The notes: generated by a model from the letters alone, not told the origin. Counted from the first letter of the stretch, positions 8,118 through 16,495 are shown. The stretch: DNA of 25,687 nucleotides from Bog-159 sp049511415 (GCA_049511415.1 JBEKYC010000104.1:1-25687); one strand, 5' to 3'. A program made the numbers and translations.

Positions 8118-8962
8118 TCAGAGAGCCATGTAGAATTCCGATAAGATCCGGAATGCGTCGCTAGCGGAGAGATCGAGATGGCACTCAGCCGCCAACCTCG
8201 CAAACGGTGCGTCCCAATCCGCGAGAGAGGATCGAGGGCCTTTGGAACTGAGTGTGTCGCCCGGAGATCGAAGGTCGCATGGAGAGCTTGAACAACACGT
8301 TCTGATTGGAGCGTGCCGGATTGAATCAGTAGCGCCATATCCACCAAGTCCCGCACTCGACTGTTGGGCGTCGTTCGGGGCAGCGTGTATGCGTGGAACT
8401 TCTCAACGAACTGTTGCTCGCGCTGGATCATCGGAACCGCTGGCGGCAAGATGCCCGCGAAGCCGAGCCAGTCACGCATATGAGCCTGTTCAAGCGGATC
8501 AAGAACCACGTCACCGATTCCAACGTCAAGATGAAACTTCACGAAGGTGCGCCCGCCCATGAGGGACTCAACTGGGTAGCGCGCTCCACCATATGGAGCG
8601 CCGTCCAGGTCCATCATCGCCTCACCAATTCGGAAAGAGAAGAAGTCGCCGAGGTCCGCGGCCCCGGCATCCTGGATCTGCTTCAGTAGGATGTCGTCGC
8701 GACCGGCTGGCGCAACTCTCACGGTGAAATCGAGATCCTTGGTGGTGCGCGCGGTTTGGAACCGGAGTTCCATGGCATAACCGCCTTTCAGGACCCAGTT
8801 TGTATTCGGCCCGAGAAAAAGCCTGGCGAGGAATCGATCGAAGGCTACTTGCCGGCGCAGCCGCTGTAGGTCAATCCCATCTTCTCGCGATACGCGCTTG
8901 AGACGTTCCTCAAGTGCGGTGCGGAGTGCGGGACCGGAAGGGTATTTTCTTTCGGGGGTCAG
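8118..8962 (-). pseudogene. abiEii: type IV toxin AbiEii nucleotidyltransferase, degraded start and frameshifted
   Basis: AbiEii toxins are nucleotidyltransferases of the AbiE abortive-infection/toxin-antitoxin system. The core is clear: LKGGYAMELRF then ARTTKDLDF, the GG...TKDLD nucleotidyltransferase motif, and a helical C-terminal half (EQQFVEKFHAYTL, RVRDLVDMALLI). Two lesions are visible. First, coding sequence extends upstream (TPERKYPSGPALRTALEERL) to overlap the abiEi stop, but the expected ATGA overlap reads CTGA (8962-8959) and no ATG, GTG or TTG occurs in frame before the ATG at 8773. Second, the frame is lost in a CTCTCTC run (complement of 8223-8230). The other frame then gives the natural end, ADWDAPFARLAAECHLDL to FRILSEFYMAL and stop at 8118. 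The gene probably yields no normal toxin, unless CTG is used and the frameshift is an assembly error. Confidence 0.8.
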
Positions 8963-9576
8963 TTCGTCCCCTTCCGAATCTCAGTCAGGGCGGAGGCGCG
9001 TTCCGAATCCTGCTGAGACATCGCGACCTGACTCTTGGTGATGTTGCCTCGTTTCATCGCCTCGCGAAACGCCTCGCGTAGAACAGGCTTCGGGAGTGAT
9101 CCTTCCATCCAGACATCCAGAATCGCGCGTATGGCGTTCGTCACGGGGACTCCATGAAGGATTTCCCGGTCTTCGGCTGCGACATCGCCGTAGTGCAGGC
9201 GCAGAACCTTTGGGATAGGGACTCCGCGGCGGAAGTGCTCCGGGACGGTGATGTCCAGCTTGGCGGGATTCGCATCGGTGAGGTCGTGGAGGCTTAGCGC
9301 CGTCTGGTGGCTGAAAACGCCAGTCGGCTGATCGCTCCTGTCACGTGACCAGAGCCACCAAAGGATTAGATCCGGGCGCTCAGGCTCTGGAAAAAGGGCC
9401 AGCCTATAAATTCCGCGGTGCTCGCGAATCCAGTTGTGTGCCCGGACGTGATAGATGCGTTTGTTACTAGCGTACCCGAGCGCAGCGGCCTGCTTCGCGG
9501 TGAAATAGCCGCCCTGCGATTCGGCGAGTTGGTAGAGTTCCTTTTGTCGTTCGCTGGGCGGAGAAGACGTTTGCAT
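8959..9576 (-). CDS. abiEi: type IV antitoxin AbiEi (transcriptional regulator)
   Basis: A 205-residue protein, intact. Residues ~8-60 form the winged-helix N-terminus typical of AbiEi (ELYQLAESQGGYFTAKQAAA, then RIYHVRAHNWI and HRGIYRL). The middle is the AbiEi antitoxin core: VFSHQTALSLHDL, LDITVPEHFRRG, LRLHYGDV and the helical end VTNAIRAILDVW. In known AbiE systems this protein represses its own promoter and counteracts AbiEii. The ATG at 9576-9574 has no strong ribosome site, but a good promoter lies just upstream. The TGA stop (8961-8959) overlaps the CTG where the toxin should start, the usual coupled arrangement apart from the changed first base. Confidence 0.85.
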   Translation of the reverse strand: MQTSSPPSERQKELYQLAESQGGYFTAKQAAALGYASNKRIYHVRAHNWIREHRGIYRLALFPEPERPDLILWWLWSRDRSDQPTGVFSHQTALSLHDLTDANPAKLDITVPEHFRRGVPIPKVLRLHYGDVAAEDREILHGVPVTNAIRAILDVWMEGSLPKPVLREAFREAMKRGNITKSQVAMSQQDSERASALTEIRKGTN

Positions 9577-9598
9577 AAAAGGTCAACTTTCTGGACCT

Positions 9599-9627
9599 AT
9601 TATGCGCTTGGGGGCGGTTCGACGCAA
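9599..9627 (-). promoter_or_regulatory. probable sigma70-type promoter of abiE locus
   Basis: On the minus strand, TTGCGT (complement of 9622-9627) and CATAAT (complement of 9599-9604) are separated by exactly 17 bp. These match the -35 consensus at 4 of 6 and the -10 consensus at 5 of 6 bases. Transcription would begin near 9592, giving a leader of about 15 bases before the abiEi ATG at 9576. Confidence 0.5.
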
Positions 9628-9922
9628 ACGCCCTGATTGGTGTTAATTTCATGATTTTCATCCTCCAGATCGTTTTAACGAAGAGAAGCGGCGGATCATA
9701 TTTCAGGTAACCATACGATGAGTGGATACAATCCTCGGATACGGTTTATACGATCCGTGGAGCCTATCCAGTGCCAGCCGGGGCGACACAGGACTTGCGA
9801 AGCACGCTGCGTCCTCACTGCGGACGCTCTACGCTACCACGTGCTTCTTCCTGGATGCAGCCATCCTCTCGGTGAAGGGCCGAAGTCCTTTGCGGCGCTC
9901 CCTTGTCTGAATTGCACCTGTG
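9628..9922. other. intergenic region between abiE and receptor gene
   Basis: About 295 bp separate the abiE promoter from the end of the TonB-dependent receptor gene. It contains a nested inverted repeat (9799-9847). A minus-strand ATG pair at about 9661-9653 follows a GGAGG, but its frame runs antigenically meaningless through abiEi and is not called. Short plus-strand frames here show no recognisable features. Confidence 0.35.
9799..9847. repeat. nested inverted repeats (possible structured RNA)
   Basis: An outer stem, GAAGCACG (9799-9806) with CGTGCTTC (9840-9847), encloses an inner stem, GCGTCC (9809-9814) with GGACGC (9822-9827). Both pairings are perfect. It lies 75-125 bp past the stop of the receptor gene, so it may act as a 3' structure of that mRNA. 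No T-run supports a terminator. Confidence 0.4.
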
Positions 9923-12900
9923 TCAAAAGTGGAGCTTCAGCGCCACCTGGATCAGGCGCGGTGAATTCGCGCTGATAATCTGTCCGAAGGTCGAATCATT
10001 GATGTTGCCGTCGACCGAGTTTGCGCCGAAAAACTGAGCGTGGTTGAAGGTATTGAACGTCTCCAGACGGAACTCCAGCACCTTGAATTCGGAAAAGTGG
10101 GTCTCCTTGAGTAACGCCATGTCCCAGTTGTCCATTCCAGGCCCGTAAAACTGCCGCCGCGACGCGGTTCCAGGCGAACCGAGGGCGGGAAGGCTGAACA
10201 GCGCAGTGTTGAAGTACGGCTGGCCATTTCGTGGATTTCCGTTCAGTTCCAGATTGCCTGGGGCAATATCCAGATTGCCGAATCCGATCCCGTTCACCCC
10301 GTTGTTGTAGCTTCCGATCAACGAGGTATCGTTGGGGTTGACCAGCGTCACAGGAAGCCCACTGCTGAAACGCGTGATGCCTGACAAGGCCCAACCCTTC
10401 GTCAGCCGGTCGGCGTGATGCAAAAGCCTGTCAAACGGAAAGTCGTAACGATAGGTCGCGACGAAATCGTTTTTTATGTCGAATGAGGAAGGCGCTCGCG
10501 TGAGGCGGTAATTATACGGGTCCACCTGTTCCCCCAGATTGGAGGCTTGATCGAGCGACTTTGCGTAGGTATAGCTGCCAAGAACCGTGAAGCCTCCGCC
10601 GCTATGTTTGAGGCTGACCTGCAAGGAGTTGTAATCTGAGTTGCCCATGGCGTCGAAGTACACGTCGGTGCCGAAGCTATTGCCCAAGGGGCCGCGCGTT
10701 CCATTGACGATCTGCCCGTTGCTTCGGGTGTAGGTTAGATTCTCTCCGAAAGGTCCGCAAGTCTGCGTTCCTGGCGCGACTTCGCTCGGCTGGCTCAGGC
10801 TCACGCATAATGCGGGATTTCCCGGATTCGCCGCCAGGAGGACCAGTTGGTGATGCGCCTGGCTGCCGATGTAGCTCGCATCGAACACGGTGTTCGCGCC
10901 GAACTTCCGCTCCAGCGAGAGGAAATAATTCTCCGAGTACGGATTCCTGTTGGTTGGGAAATACGCGTCAATTCCGTTGATCGGATAGTAGGATGAAAAA
11001 TTGACGTTGGAGTCCGGGTTCTTGGCCGACGTGTTATAGGGAGGCACCACGACGGGAAATTCCTGCGGGTAGACCGTTCCCGTCTGCGCGCCAATCAAGG
11101 GATTGGTGAACAGCGGAGTCTCCGGGCTGCTATAAGTTAAGCCGTACGGCGCGTTGCCGGTTTCAAACGCCAGCGTCTGCCCTTCGATGGCCGTGAAGAA
11201 TCGCCCGTAACCGGCACGAATACTGCTGTTGCCCGGACCACCGGTCAGTTTCTCTATAAATGTACTGGTGGAGTTGGGTGACCAGGCCAAGCCGAGACGG
11301 GGCGAAAAATTGTTGTAACGCGTGGGCGCAATCGTTCTGGGAACGTTGGGGTCGCCTGGGAACACCAGGCCGGTGGGAGCGCCAGGAAATACCACCGATT
11401 GTTCGCCCGGAATCAAGGTCCCGGTCTGATTGTGCTCTTCGGTCCACGGCTGGATCAGGTCCCAGCGCACACCATAATTGAAGGTCAGATTCGAGCGTAA
11501 GCGCCAACTATCCTGCGCAAACAAGCCGGCGTATTTCGACTGCTCGTAAAACGCCGGTGAGAAGCCCTGATTGTAAGTATTCGGGAAACCCAACAGGAAG
11601 TCGGCGAAATCGGAACCGGTCTGATATCCGGTAAATTGAAACTGGCCATTCGCCGTGAAATCGGGCAGGAGCTTCACTTCTTGCAACAAGCCTTGTCCGC
11701 CGAACTTCATCGTGTGATTCCCGATCACCTTCGACAGATTGTCCTGCACCTGATAACTGCCATTGGTTTGTGCCAGAGAGAACGGGCTGGTACCGAAATT
11801 AATCTTATTGAAGACGATCGATTCCACGCCTTCGGTCTTGGGGTCGCCCGGCAGAATGCCGTTCGGCCCCACGGTGAATCCCTGCGAGGCCAGGCTTTGC
11901 CCGACTCCGCCCTGCTGCTGGCCCAGATCATTGGAATCGCGTAGGTAGCTGAGCTGAACTTCATTCACCAGCGTCGGGCCGAAGCTCTTGGTGGCGCTTA
12001 AACTGGCCAACTGCGCTTGACCGTTGGATAGCGCGTTGAAGCCTGGCACGTTGGCTCCGCCCTGTGCGGTCGGATATGGATTGTTCAGATTATAGTCGTC
12101 GAGAAAATAGTACACCGAAACCGCGCCGAAACGCGTGGAGGGCGCATCCACGCGCACCGATCCCTTGCCATCGTTGAGGTGTTGCGCGAGGGTCGCGTTG
12201 GCATACTCGCTCGCCCCGACATTAGGCAAGGGAATGTACTGAAGCAGGTTCTGTGCCGGAGCGGACCACGCACGCTGCGGGATCACGGCATTCGGAAACA
12301 CGCAGTTCAGCGAACTGGTGCAGTTCGGTGTGTAATACGCTTCTCCGGCCGAGACGCCATAGCCAAGTCTCTGGGAGAGCAGGCTCGCAGCGTACGCGCC
12401 CTGCACCGTCCCGCTCAGCGCGCTGGCCAGATCGGAGAAATTTCCGCTTCGATCGGCCACCGAAGGAACGGGAAGAAGTCCGGTCCCAATCCCCTGAATG
12501 TTCCGCGTGCCCTGATAGTCGCCGAAGAAGAAGATTTTGTCCTTCTTGATCGGCCCTCCGATGGTTCCGCCAAACTGGTTTTGGATGTAAGGCGCTCGCG
12601 AAGGATCGAAGAACCCGCGGGCATCCAGATCGGTGTTGCGAAGGAATTCAAACGCCGAGCCATGAAACTGGTCGGTGCCGGACTTGGTGACCACGCTGAT
12701 CAGACCGCCCGAGTAGTTGCCGTATTCCGCATCGAAGTTGCTCGTCAGAACCCGGAATTCGGCGATGGAGTCAAGGTTCGGAACGATCGCCGCGCCCTCC
12801 GCGATACCTTCCTCCACATTGGCGCCATTGAGAATGAACCCGTTGGCCGATTCCCGCTGGCCGTTGACGGAGAGCAATCCGGGATTCAGACCTCCAGAGG

Positions 12901-13438
12901 GCGCGACGGCGCCGAAACCGCCGCCAGAAGAAGAACTCGTGGCGCCGGTCGACACCGGAGTGACGCCGGTCTGCACGGCGAGCAGATCCGTATAGCTGCG
13001 GCCGTTCAGTGGCACCTCCTCAATCCGCTGGCTTGTTACCGTCTGGCCTAGCTGGGTGTCCGACTTCTCAACTTGAACTTGTGCCGCTTCTTCATTCACC
13101 TCGACAGTCGTCGTTTGGCCGGCGAGTTGCAGAACCACATCCACTTGTAAGGCGGTATTTACGTCAATGGCCAATCCAGTCTTGCGGTAAGGAGTGAAGC
13201 CGGGAACGCTAACTGTAAGGTTGTAGTGACCGACCGCGATCGCTGGGAACGAAAACATACCCTGGTCGTCGGCATTGGTCTCCTGCTTTACGCCAGTTCC
13301 AGCATCGACCGCCGCCACGCCAGCCCCGCCGACTGCGGCGCCCGTTGGGTCCTTCACCGTGCCGGTGATCCGCCCGCCAACTTGGGCAAGTCCGTTCACG
13401 GCGAGAAGCGTGAATATGCAAAACGATTTCCAGTGCAT
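9923..13438 (-). CDS. TonB-dependent outer-membrane receptor with carboxypeptidase-regulatory-like domain
   Basis: A 1171-residue protein, the size typical of the large acidobacterial receptor family. Residues 1-19 are a signal peptide (MHWKSFCIFTLLAVNGLAQ). Residues ~21-108 are the carboxypeptidase-regulatory-like Ig-type domain (GGRITGTVKDPTGAAVGGAG; YNLTVSVPGFTPYRKTGL). Residues ~120-270 are the plug (EEVPLNGRSYTDLLAVQTGV; SNFDAEYGNYSGGLISVVTK). The rest is the beta-barrel, with repeated aromatic-rich strands (FNYGVRWDLIQPW; ENYFLSLERKFG) and the C-terminal strand LIQVALKLHF ending in Phe, as expected for barrel insertion. It should import a bulky substrate, perhaps an oligosaccharide or peptide; nothing shows which. 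The ATG at 13438 lacks a clear Shine-Dalgarno. An 18-bp palindrome lies 22 bp upstream, and a LuxR-type regulator gene precedes it on the same strand. Confidence 0.93.
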   Translation of the reverse strand: MHWKSFCIFTLLAVNGLAQVGGRITGTVKDPTGAAVGGAGVAAVDAGTGVKQETNADDQGMFSFPAIAVGHYNLTVSVPGFTPYRKTGLAIDVNTALQVDVVLQLAGQTTTVEVNEEAAQVQVEKSDTQLGQTVTSQRIEEVPLNGRSYTDLLAVQTGVTPVSTGATSSSSGGGFGAVAPSGGLNPGLLSVNGQRESANGFILNGANVEEGIAEGAAIVPNLDSIAEFRVLTSNFDAEYGNYSGGLISVVTKSGTDQFHGSAFEFLRNTDLDARGFFDPSRAPYIQNQFGGTIGGPIKKDKIFFFGDYQGTRNIQGIGTGLLPVPSVADRSGNFSDLASALSGTVQGAYAASLLSQRLGYGVSAGEAYYTPNCTSSLNCVFPNAVIPQRAWSAPAQNLLQYIPLPNVGASEYANATLAQHLNDGKGSVRVDAPSTRFGAVSVYYFLDDYNLNNPYPTAQGGANVPGFNALSNGQAQLASLSATKSFGPTLVNEVQLSYLRDSNDLGQQQGGVGQSLASQGFTVGPNGILPGDPKTEGVESIVFNKINFGTSPFSLAQTNGSYQVQDNLSKVIGNHTMKFGGQGLLQEVKLLPDFTANGQFQFTGYQTGSDFADFLLGFPNTYNQGFSPAFYEQSKYAGLFAQDSWRLRSNLTFNYGVRWDLIQPWTEEHNQTGTLIPGEQSVVFPGAPTGLVFPGDPNVPRTIAPTRYNNFSPRLGLAWSPNSTSTFIEKLTGGPGNSSIRAGYGRFFTAIEGQTLAFETGNAPYGLTYSSPETPLFTNPLIGAQTGTVYPQEFPVVVPPYNTSAKNPDSNVNFSSYYPINGIDAYFPTNRNPYSENYFLSLERKFGANTVFDASYIGSQAHHQLVLLAANPGNPALCVSLSQPSEVAPGTQTCGPFGENLTYTRSNGQIVNGTRGPLGNSFGTDVYFDAMGNSDYNSLQVSLKHSGGGFTVLGSYTYAKSLDQASNLGEQVDPYNYRLTRAPSSFDIKNDFVATYRYDFPFDRLLHHADRLTKGWALSGITRFSSGLPVTLVNPNDTSLIGSYNNGVNGIGFGNLDIAPGNLELNGNPRNGQPYFNTALFSLPALGSPGTASRRQFYGPGMDNWDMALLKETHFSEFKVLEFRLETFNTFNHAQFFGANSVDGNINDSTFGQIISANSPRLIQVALKLHF

Positions 13439-13460
13439 GTAGCCATGTATAGGGGAGGAT

Positions 13461-13478
13461 TGTCTTTCGCGAAAGACA
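13461..13478. promoter_or_regulatory. 18-bp perfect palindrome upstream of receptor gene (candidate operator)
   Basis: TGTCTTTCGCGAAAGACA is its own reverse complement over all 18 bases. It sits between the regulator gene (ends 13550) and the receptor start (13438). On the minus strand a TATACA sequence (complement of 13446-13451) follows it, which could be a -10 box, so the palindrome would overlap the -35 region. A dimeric regulator site is the simplest reading; a hairpin ending transcription from the regulator gene is the alternative. Confidence 0.55.
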
Positions 13479-13549
13479 GGAAGACGGCTTCCGGATCTAC
13501 TCTTCCGGGCATCCGGAAGCCTGCCCCAACCGTTTGATTGACTGATTGT

Positions 13550-14413
13550 TTACAACAGATTTCGGTATCGCTCCAACGCGACACGGACTAATTGGCTGCG
13601 ATTATTCGCTCCCGTCTTGGAGAACAGTTGCTGGAACGTATTCTTGACCGCACTCGGCGTCATTTCTAGCCGGGACGCAATCTGGCTGTTTGGGAGGCCC
13701 TCGAAAAGAAGCCGCAAAACAGCAAGTTGACGGATGTTCAAGCTCGGCCACTCAGCGCCCTCCGGTGCCGTCGTAAGGGCAGGAATCGCGGCGGGTTGCT
13801 GGTCGGTGACATCGGCGATGATCGCGGCCAGCTTCCGGCCATCGTTTTCCTTGTAGGTGGAGAACCATACGTCCGCCACGAAGGCTTCCCCGTTTCCGCG
13901 ATGCATTTGGCACTGCATGGACGCCCGCACTTGGGCTCCATTTTCGGACCCGAAGGCATTCTGTAATTGGGGTAGAAATATGGCAATCGGCTGGCCAATC
14001 AGATTCATGTCATCCGGAACCATCAATTCGGCCGCTGCCCGGTTCGCCAACTCGATCGCGCCGCTCTGGTTCACTACGACGATTGCCGCAGGGCTGGTTT
14101 CGACCAGAGCAACGGTCCGCGCCTGCGTTTCCAAACTAAGCCGCTGGTTGCGAAGAAGCTCCGAGACGAACAGTCCGCATCCGGCGAAGGCTAACATCTC
14201 CGAAATCAGGCGGATGACTCTTCCCGCCGGGTCGAGGGAGCTAAAGACCTCACTGAGTGCGGCACAAACAACGCAAAGGCCCGCGAGTGCCGGGCGTGGC
14301 AGGAAGCCCGCTGCCAACATAATCGGAACCAGGTACAGGAAGCCGAGCGACAAGTAGGGCAGGGTACAGTAGTCCACGAGCGCGATCACGACTACCATTG
14401 CGGCACTCGCCAC
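13550..14413 (-). CDS. membrane-anchored PAS - LuxR-type HTH regulator
   Basis: A 287-residue protein from the GTG at 14413. Residues ~1-85 are hydrophobic with about three membrane segments (AMVVVIALVDYCTLPYLSLG; LVPIMLAAGFL; ALAGLCVVCAALSEVF), like the sensor domains of membrane histidine kinases. Residues ~100-205 form a PAS domain (ALVETSPAAIVVVNQSGAIE; FVADVWFSTY; AAIIADVTD). Residues ~222-287 are a LuxR/NarL-type DNA-binding domain (LNIRQLAVLRLLFEGLPNSQ; LEMTPSAVKNTFQQLF), so it appears to be a one-component membrane regulator rather than a kinase. The frame is open and protein-like further upstream (KKFWERPNRSPVLV) to a TGA near 14516, but with no ATG, GTG or TTG, so the start may be damaged or non-standard. 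Probable target: the adjacent receptor gene. Confidence 0.8.
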   Translation of the reverse strand: MASAAMVVVIALVDYCTLPYLSLGFLYLVPIMLAAGFLPRPALAGLCVVCAALSEVFSSLDPAGRVIRLISEMLAFAGCGLFVSELLRNQRLSLETQARTVALVETSPAAIVVVNQSGAIELANRAAAELMVPDDMNLIGQPIAIFLPQLQNAFGSENGAQVRASMQCQMHRGNGEAFVADVWFSTYKENDGRKLAAIIADVTDQQPAAIPALTTAPEGAEWPSLNIRQLAVLRLLFEGLPNSQIASRLEMTPSAVKNTFQQLFSKTGANNRSQLVRVALERYRNLL

Positions 14414-14822
14414 CAGGACAGGACTTCGGTTTGGCCGCTCCCAAAACTTTTTCGCGAATAGGATCAGGCTGGTCAGGTCAGTATTGTGTGCCAGGATGCC
14501 TACGATTGCTACTAATCAAATGGGTCGCCGACGTGGCCCTCGATCAAGCGGACGATTGGATTCAGGCACACCCCTGAGTTGTGCAGCTTGAGGTTTTATT
14601 CGAACGGTTTACTAGCCCACAAGAGGGTAGTCGAATGAATACTCTGCTTGTCGTGCGCACCATCAACACGGCGGGCTCATGCTCTGTCAAGCGCTGCTCA
14701 CAAAGCCGACGCCGAAATCGTTGTTGGGTCCTCTATCGCCGGGTAACTCAACCATTTACCGCATCAGCCGCAAGTCGGACTGGATGAGGTTGGTCCAACA
14801 GGATCATCCATCTGCCGTCAGC
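14414..14822. other. intergenic region
   Basis: About 410 bp. The first ~105 bp may still belong to the N-terminus of the LuxR-type regulator (open, protein-like frame without a standard start). On the plus strand, a frame ending with TGA at 14575-14577 gives KWVADVALDQADDWIQAHP, which could be the tail of a lost gene; too short to judge. Nothing else recognised. Confidence 0.3.
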
Positions 14823-15671
14823 TCATAGAAATATCGCTCGATTGGCTCCGTTTGGTAGCGGCAACGGCCAACTGAAGAGGCAAAGGTGGTCAACGGCCCA
14901 AACGCAGATCAAGGGAATCGACTGGCTCGTGGCGCTCACGTTCTCCATCGCCCAGGGACAGCCGCCGTTGAACCATGGCACTAGGTATGCTGTCGCGGTC
15001 ACGGGCCAAGTGCCCGGCGCGGTGAATGGAAATGCGATCGCCGCTTGCGCATTCGTGAAGTTCCGGTACGTCGCTCCCCACGACAGCGCCTCCATCTTCA
15101 GACGGTCGAGGCCCGAGCCGGATTGAGCCAGATACTGCGATGGGAGATTAACCGCACGGTTCAGACGGCCGCCTTGTGGGTAGGGGACATCTGGCGTGTA
15201 GTAGCACGTCGCGAAGTTTACGTCGTACGGCCAGAGCAGCTCAAACTTCGCGCCGGAATAGCTCGCGAGCACGGTGGTCCGGATGGAATCGATGTGGCTC
15301 TTGATCAGGCTGGCGAGGAAGTTTGCGTCCGCCGAGCCGTTGACGGTCGGATCGTCGTCCTGGGTGTAGAACGTGGCCAGGGACCGGCCAAGCACGGTTT
15401 GCGCGGCTTGCGCCGTGTAGGCGTCGTAGCAGGCCATGCCGCCGCCGCTGCATGTTCCGGTACCGCTGACGTAATTGCCGTTCCCGCTCGATCCATTGAG
15501 GGTGAAGTGGGTTGCGTCCGTGATGGTAATCGTCTCGTCCCCGTTCGCCGCCGTGTTGCCTTGGATGCCAGCGAGGATCGCGCGCTGGCCCGTGGACAAG
15601 CCGTGTGGGCTGACCGTGCCAATCGAGATCGGCGATGTCCAGCTTGCGTAACCCACCGCGATATCGTTAGC
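14823..15671 (-). pseudogene. C-terminal fragment of a large FCCH-motif (phage-like) protein
   Basis: An open frame of about 280 residues without a proper start; a GTG at 15656 is possible. Near the beginning it carries the motif SPHGLSTGQRAILAGIQGNT ... NGDETITITDATHFTLNGSS, the 'HGLSTGD' type repeat that databases label ubiquitin-activating E1 FCCH domain and that is common in phage tail-like and large acidobacterial proteins. The rest (FYTQDDDPTVNG, SHIDSIRTTVLASYSGAKFE, LKMEALSWGATYRNF) looks like a folded C-terminal domain, and the end (HLCLFSWPLPLPNG) looks natural. The upstream DNA changes to a cassette-gene-2 tail ending in TGA in the same frame (15677-15675). The 5' part of the gene seems to have been lost in a rearrangement, which also fits the neighbouring fragments. 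Confidence 0.5.
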
Positions 15672-15674
15672 GGT

Positions 15675-15745
15675 TCACGCCGGCGTTTTCTCCACGTAGC
15701 AGACATGGACGATGTGGTTCGGCTCCGGCCGCCCGTTCGTCCGTC
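15675..15745 (-). pseudogene. C-terminal scrap of a cassette gene 2 relative
   Basis: On the minus strand the frame ends NHIVHVCYVEKTPA and stop. This matches the end of cassette gene 2 (copy A, LIHVCYVDAP; copy B, LVQVSYVEAR). At the DNA level TCCACGTAGCAGAC is shared with copy A. The similarity fades within about 25 codons, so only the 3' end remains. It is a third trace of this gene family on this strand. Confidence 0.45.
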
Positions 15746-15850
15746 GCCGCGACCGTGCGGATGGTGATGAGCGCCGTGCACGCAGGCGGTAAGCGGTGGG
15801 GCCGCCGGGCGCCGAAGTGCTGCCCACCGCAGGTTCGGGATAATGGAAGC

Positions 15851-16495
15851 GTGAGAACCAGAACCACACCCAGTCGCCAAGACCTTGTGCGCACGGGCCG
15901 GCGGCTCGAATATTTCACCATCGGGTACAACAGCGCCGAAGCGCTGGTTTCCATCATTGCCGGGCTGATCGCCGGGTCCGTTTCCCTGATTGGTTTCGGT
16001 CTGGACAGTGTGATCGAGGTCGCATCGGGTACGGCTTTGCTCTGGCGGCTTCACTACGATTTCAACCGGTCCCGGCGTGAACGAGTTGAGCGGCTCACCT
16101 TGCGAATCGTTGGCGGTTGCTTTCTTGCGCTGGCGGCGTACATCCTCTACGAAGCAGGCTCCAAACTGATCGGCCACGAAGCGCCGGAGCGGAGCATCCC
16201 CGGAATCATCGTCGCCGCCGCTGCCGTGATCGTCATGCCCTTGTTGGCAAGGGCGAAGCGGCGGGTTGCTGCCGGAATCGGAAGCGGGGCCATGAGCGCT
16301 GATTCCAAGCAAGCCGATTTTTGCACCTATCTGTCTGCGATTCTGTTGGGCGGCTTGCTTCTGAATACCTTGTTCGGATGGTGGTGGGCCGATGCGGGGG
16401 CAGGGCTAGTGATGGTTCCGGTGATCACCAATGAAGGCATCGACGGGATCAGGGGCAAGGCGTGTTGTGACGATTGCGGGGCTGCGTGCGATTGA
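15851..16495 (+). CDS. CDF-like cation transporter, short form with Cys-rich tail
   Basis: A 214-residue membrane protein from the GTG at 15851, preceded by GGAAG at 15845-15849. It begins EYFTIGYNSAEALVSIIAGL followed by GSVSLIGFGLDSVIEVASG, the first helices and metal-site region of the cation diffusion facilitator fold (the D in FGLDS is in the usual metal-binding place). Five to six membrane helices follow, with a second metal-site-like stretch (SKQADFCTYLSAILLGGLL). CDF proteins export divalent metals such as Zn or Co in exchange for protons. The usual cytoplasmic C-terminal domain of ~80 residues is absent; instead the protein ends KACCDDCGAACD, four to five cysteines that could bind metal. 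It lies on the opposite strand to the mosaic fragments around it and appears intact. Confidence 0.82.
   Translation: MRTRTTPSRQDLVRTGRRLEYFTIGYNSAEALVSIIAGLIAGSVSLIGFGLDSVIEVASGTALLWRLHYDFNRSRRERVERLTLRIVGGCFLALAAYILYEAGSKLIGHEAPERSIPGIIVAAAAVIVMPLLARAKRRVAAGIGSGAMSADSKQADFCTYLSAILLGGLLLNTLFGWWWADAGAGLVMVPVITNEGIDGIRGKACCDDCGAACD

Noticed and set aside
9467..9661. Minus-strand frame with ATG after GGAGG just upstream of abiEi
   Set aside because: It runs out of frame through the clearly coding abiEi gene and its peptide looks random beyond the first residues; the abiE promoter also lies within it.
12179..13051. 290-codon plus-strand open frame
   Set aside because: It is antisense to the clearly coding TonB-dependent receptor and is Arg/Gly-rich with no recognisable domain.
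15305..16312. 335-codon minus-strand open frame
   Set aside because: Antisense to the CDF-like transporter and partly to the FCCH fragment; no protein features.
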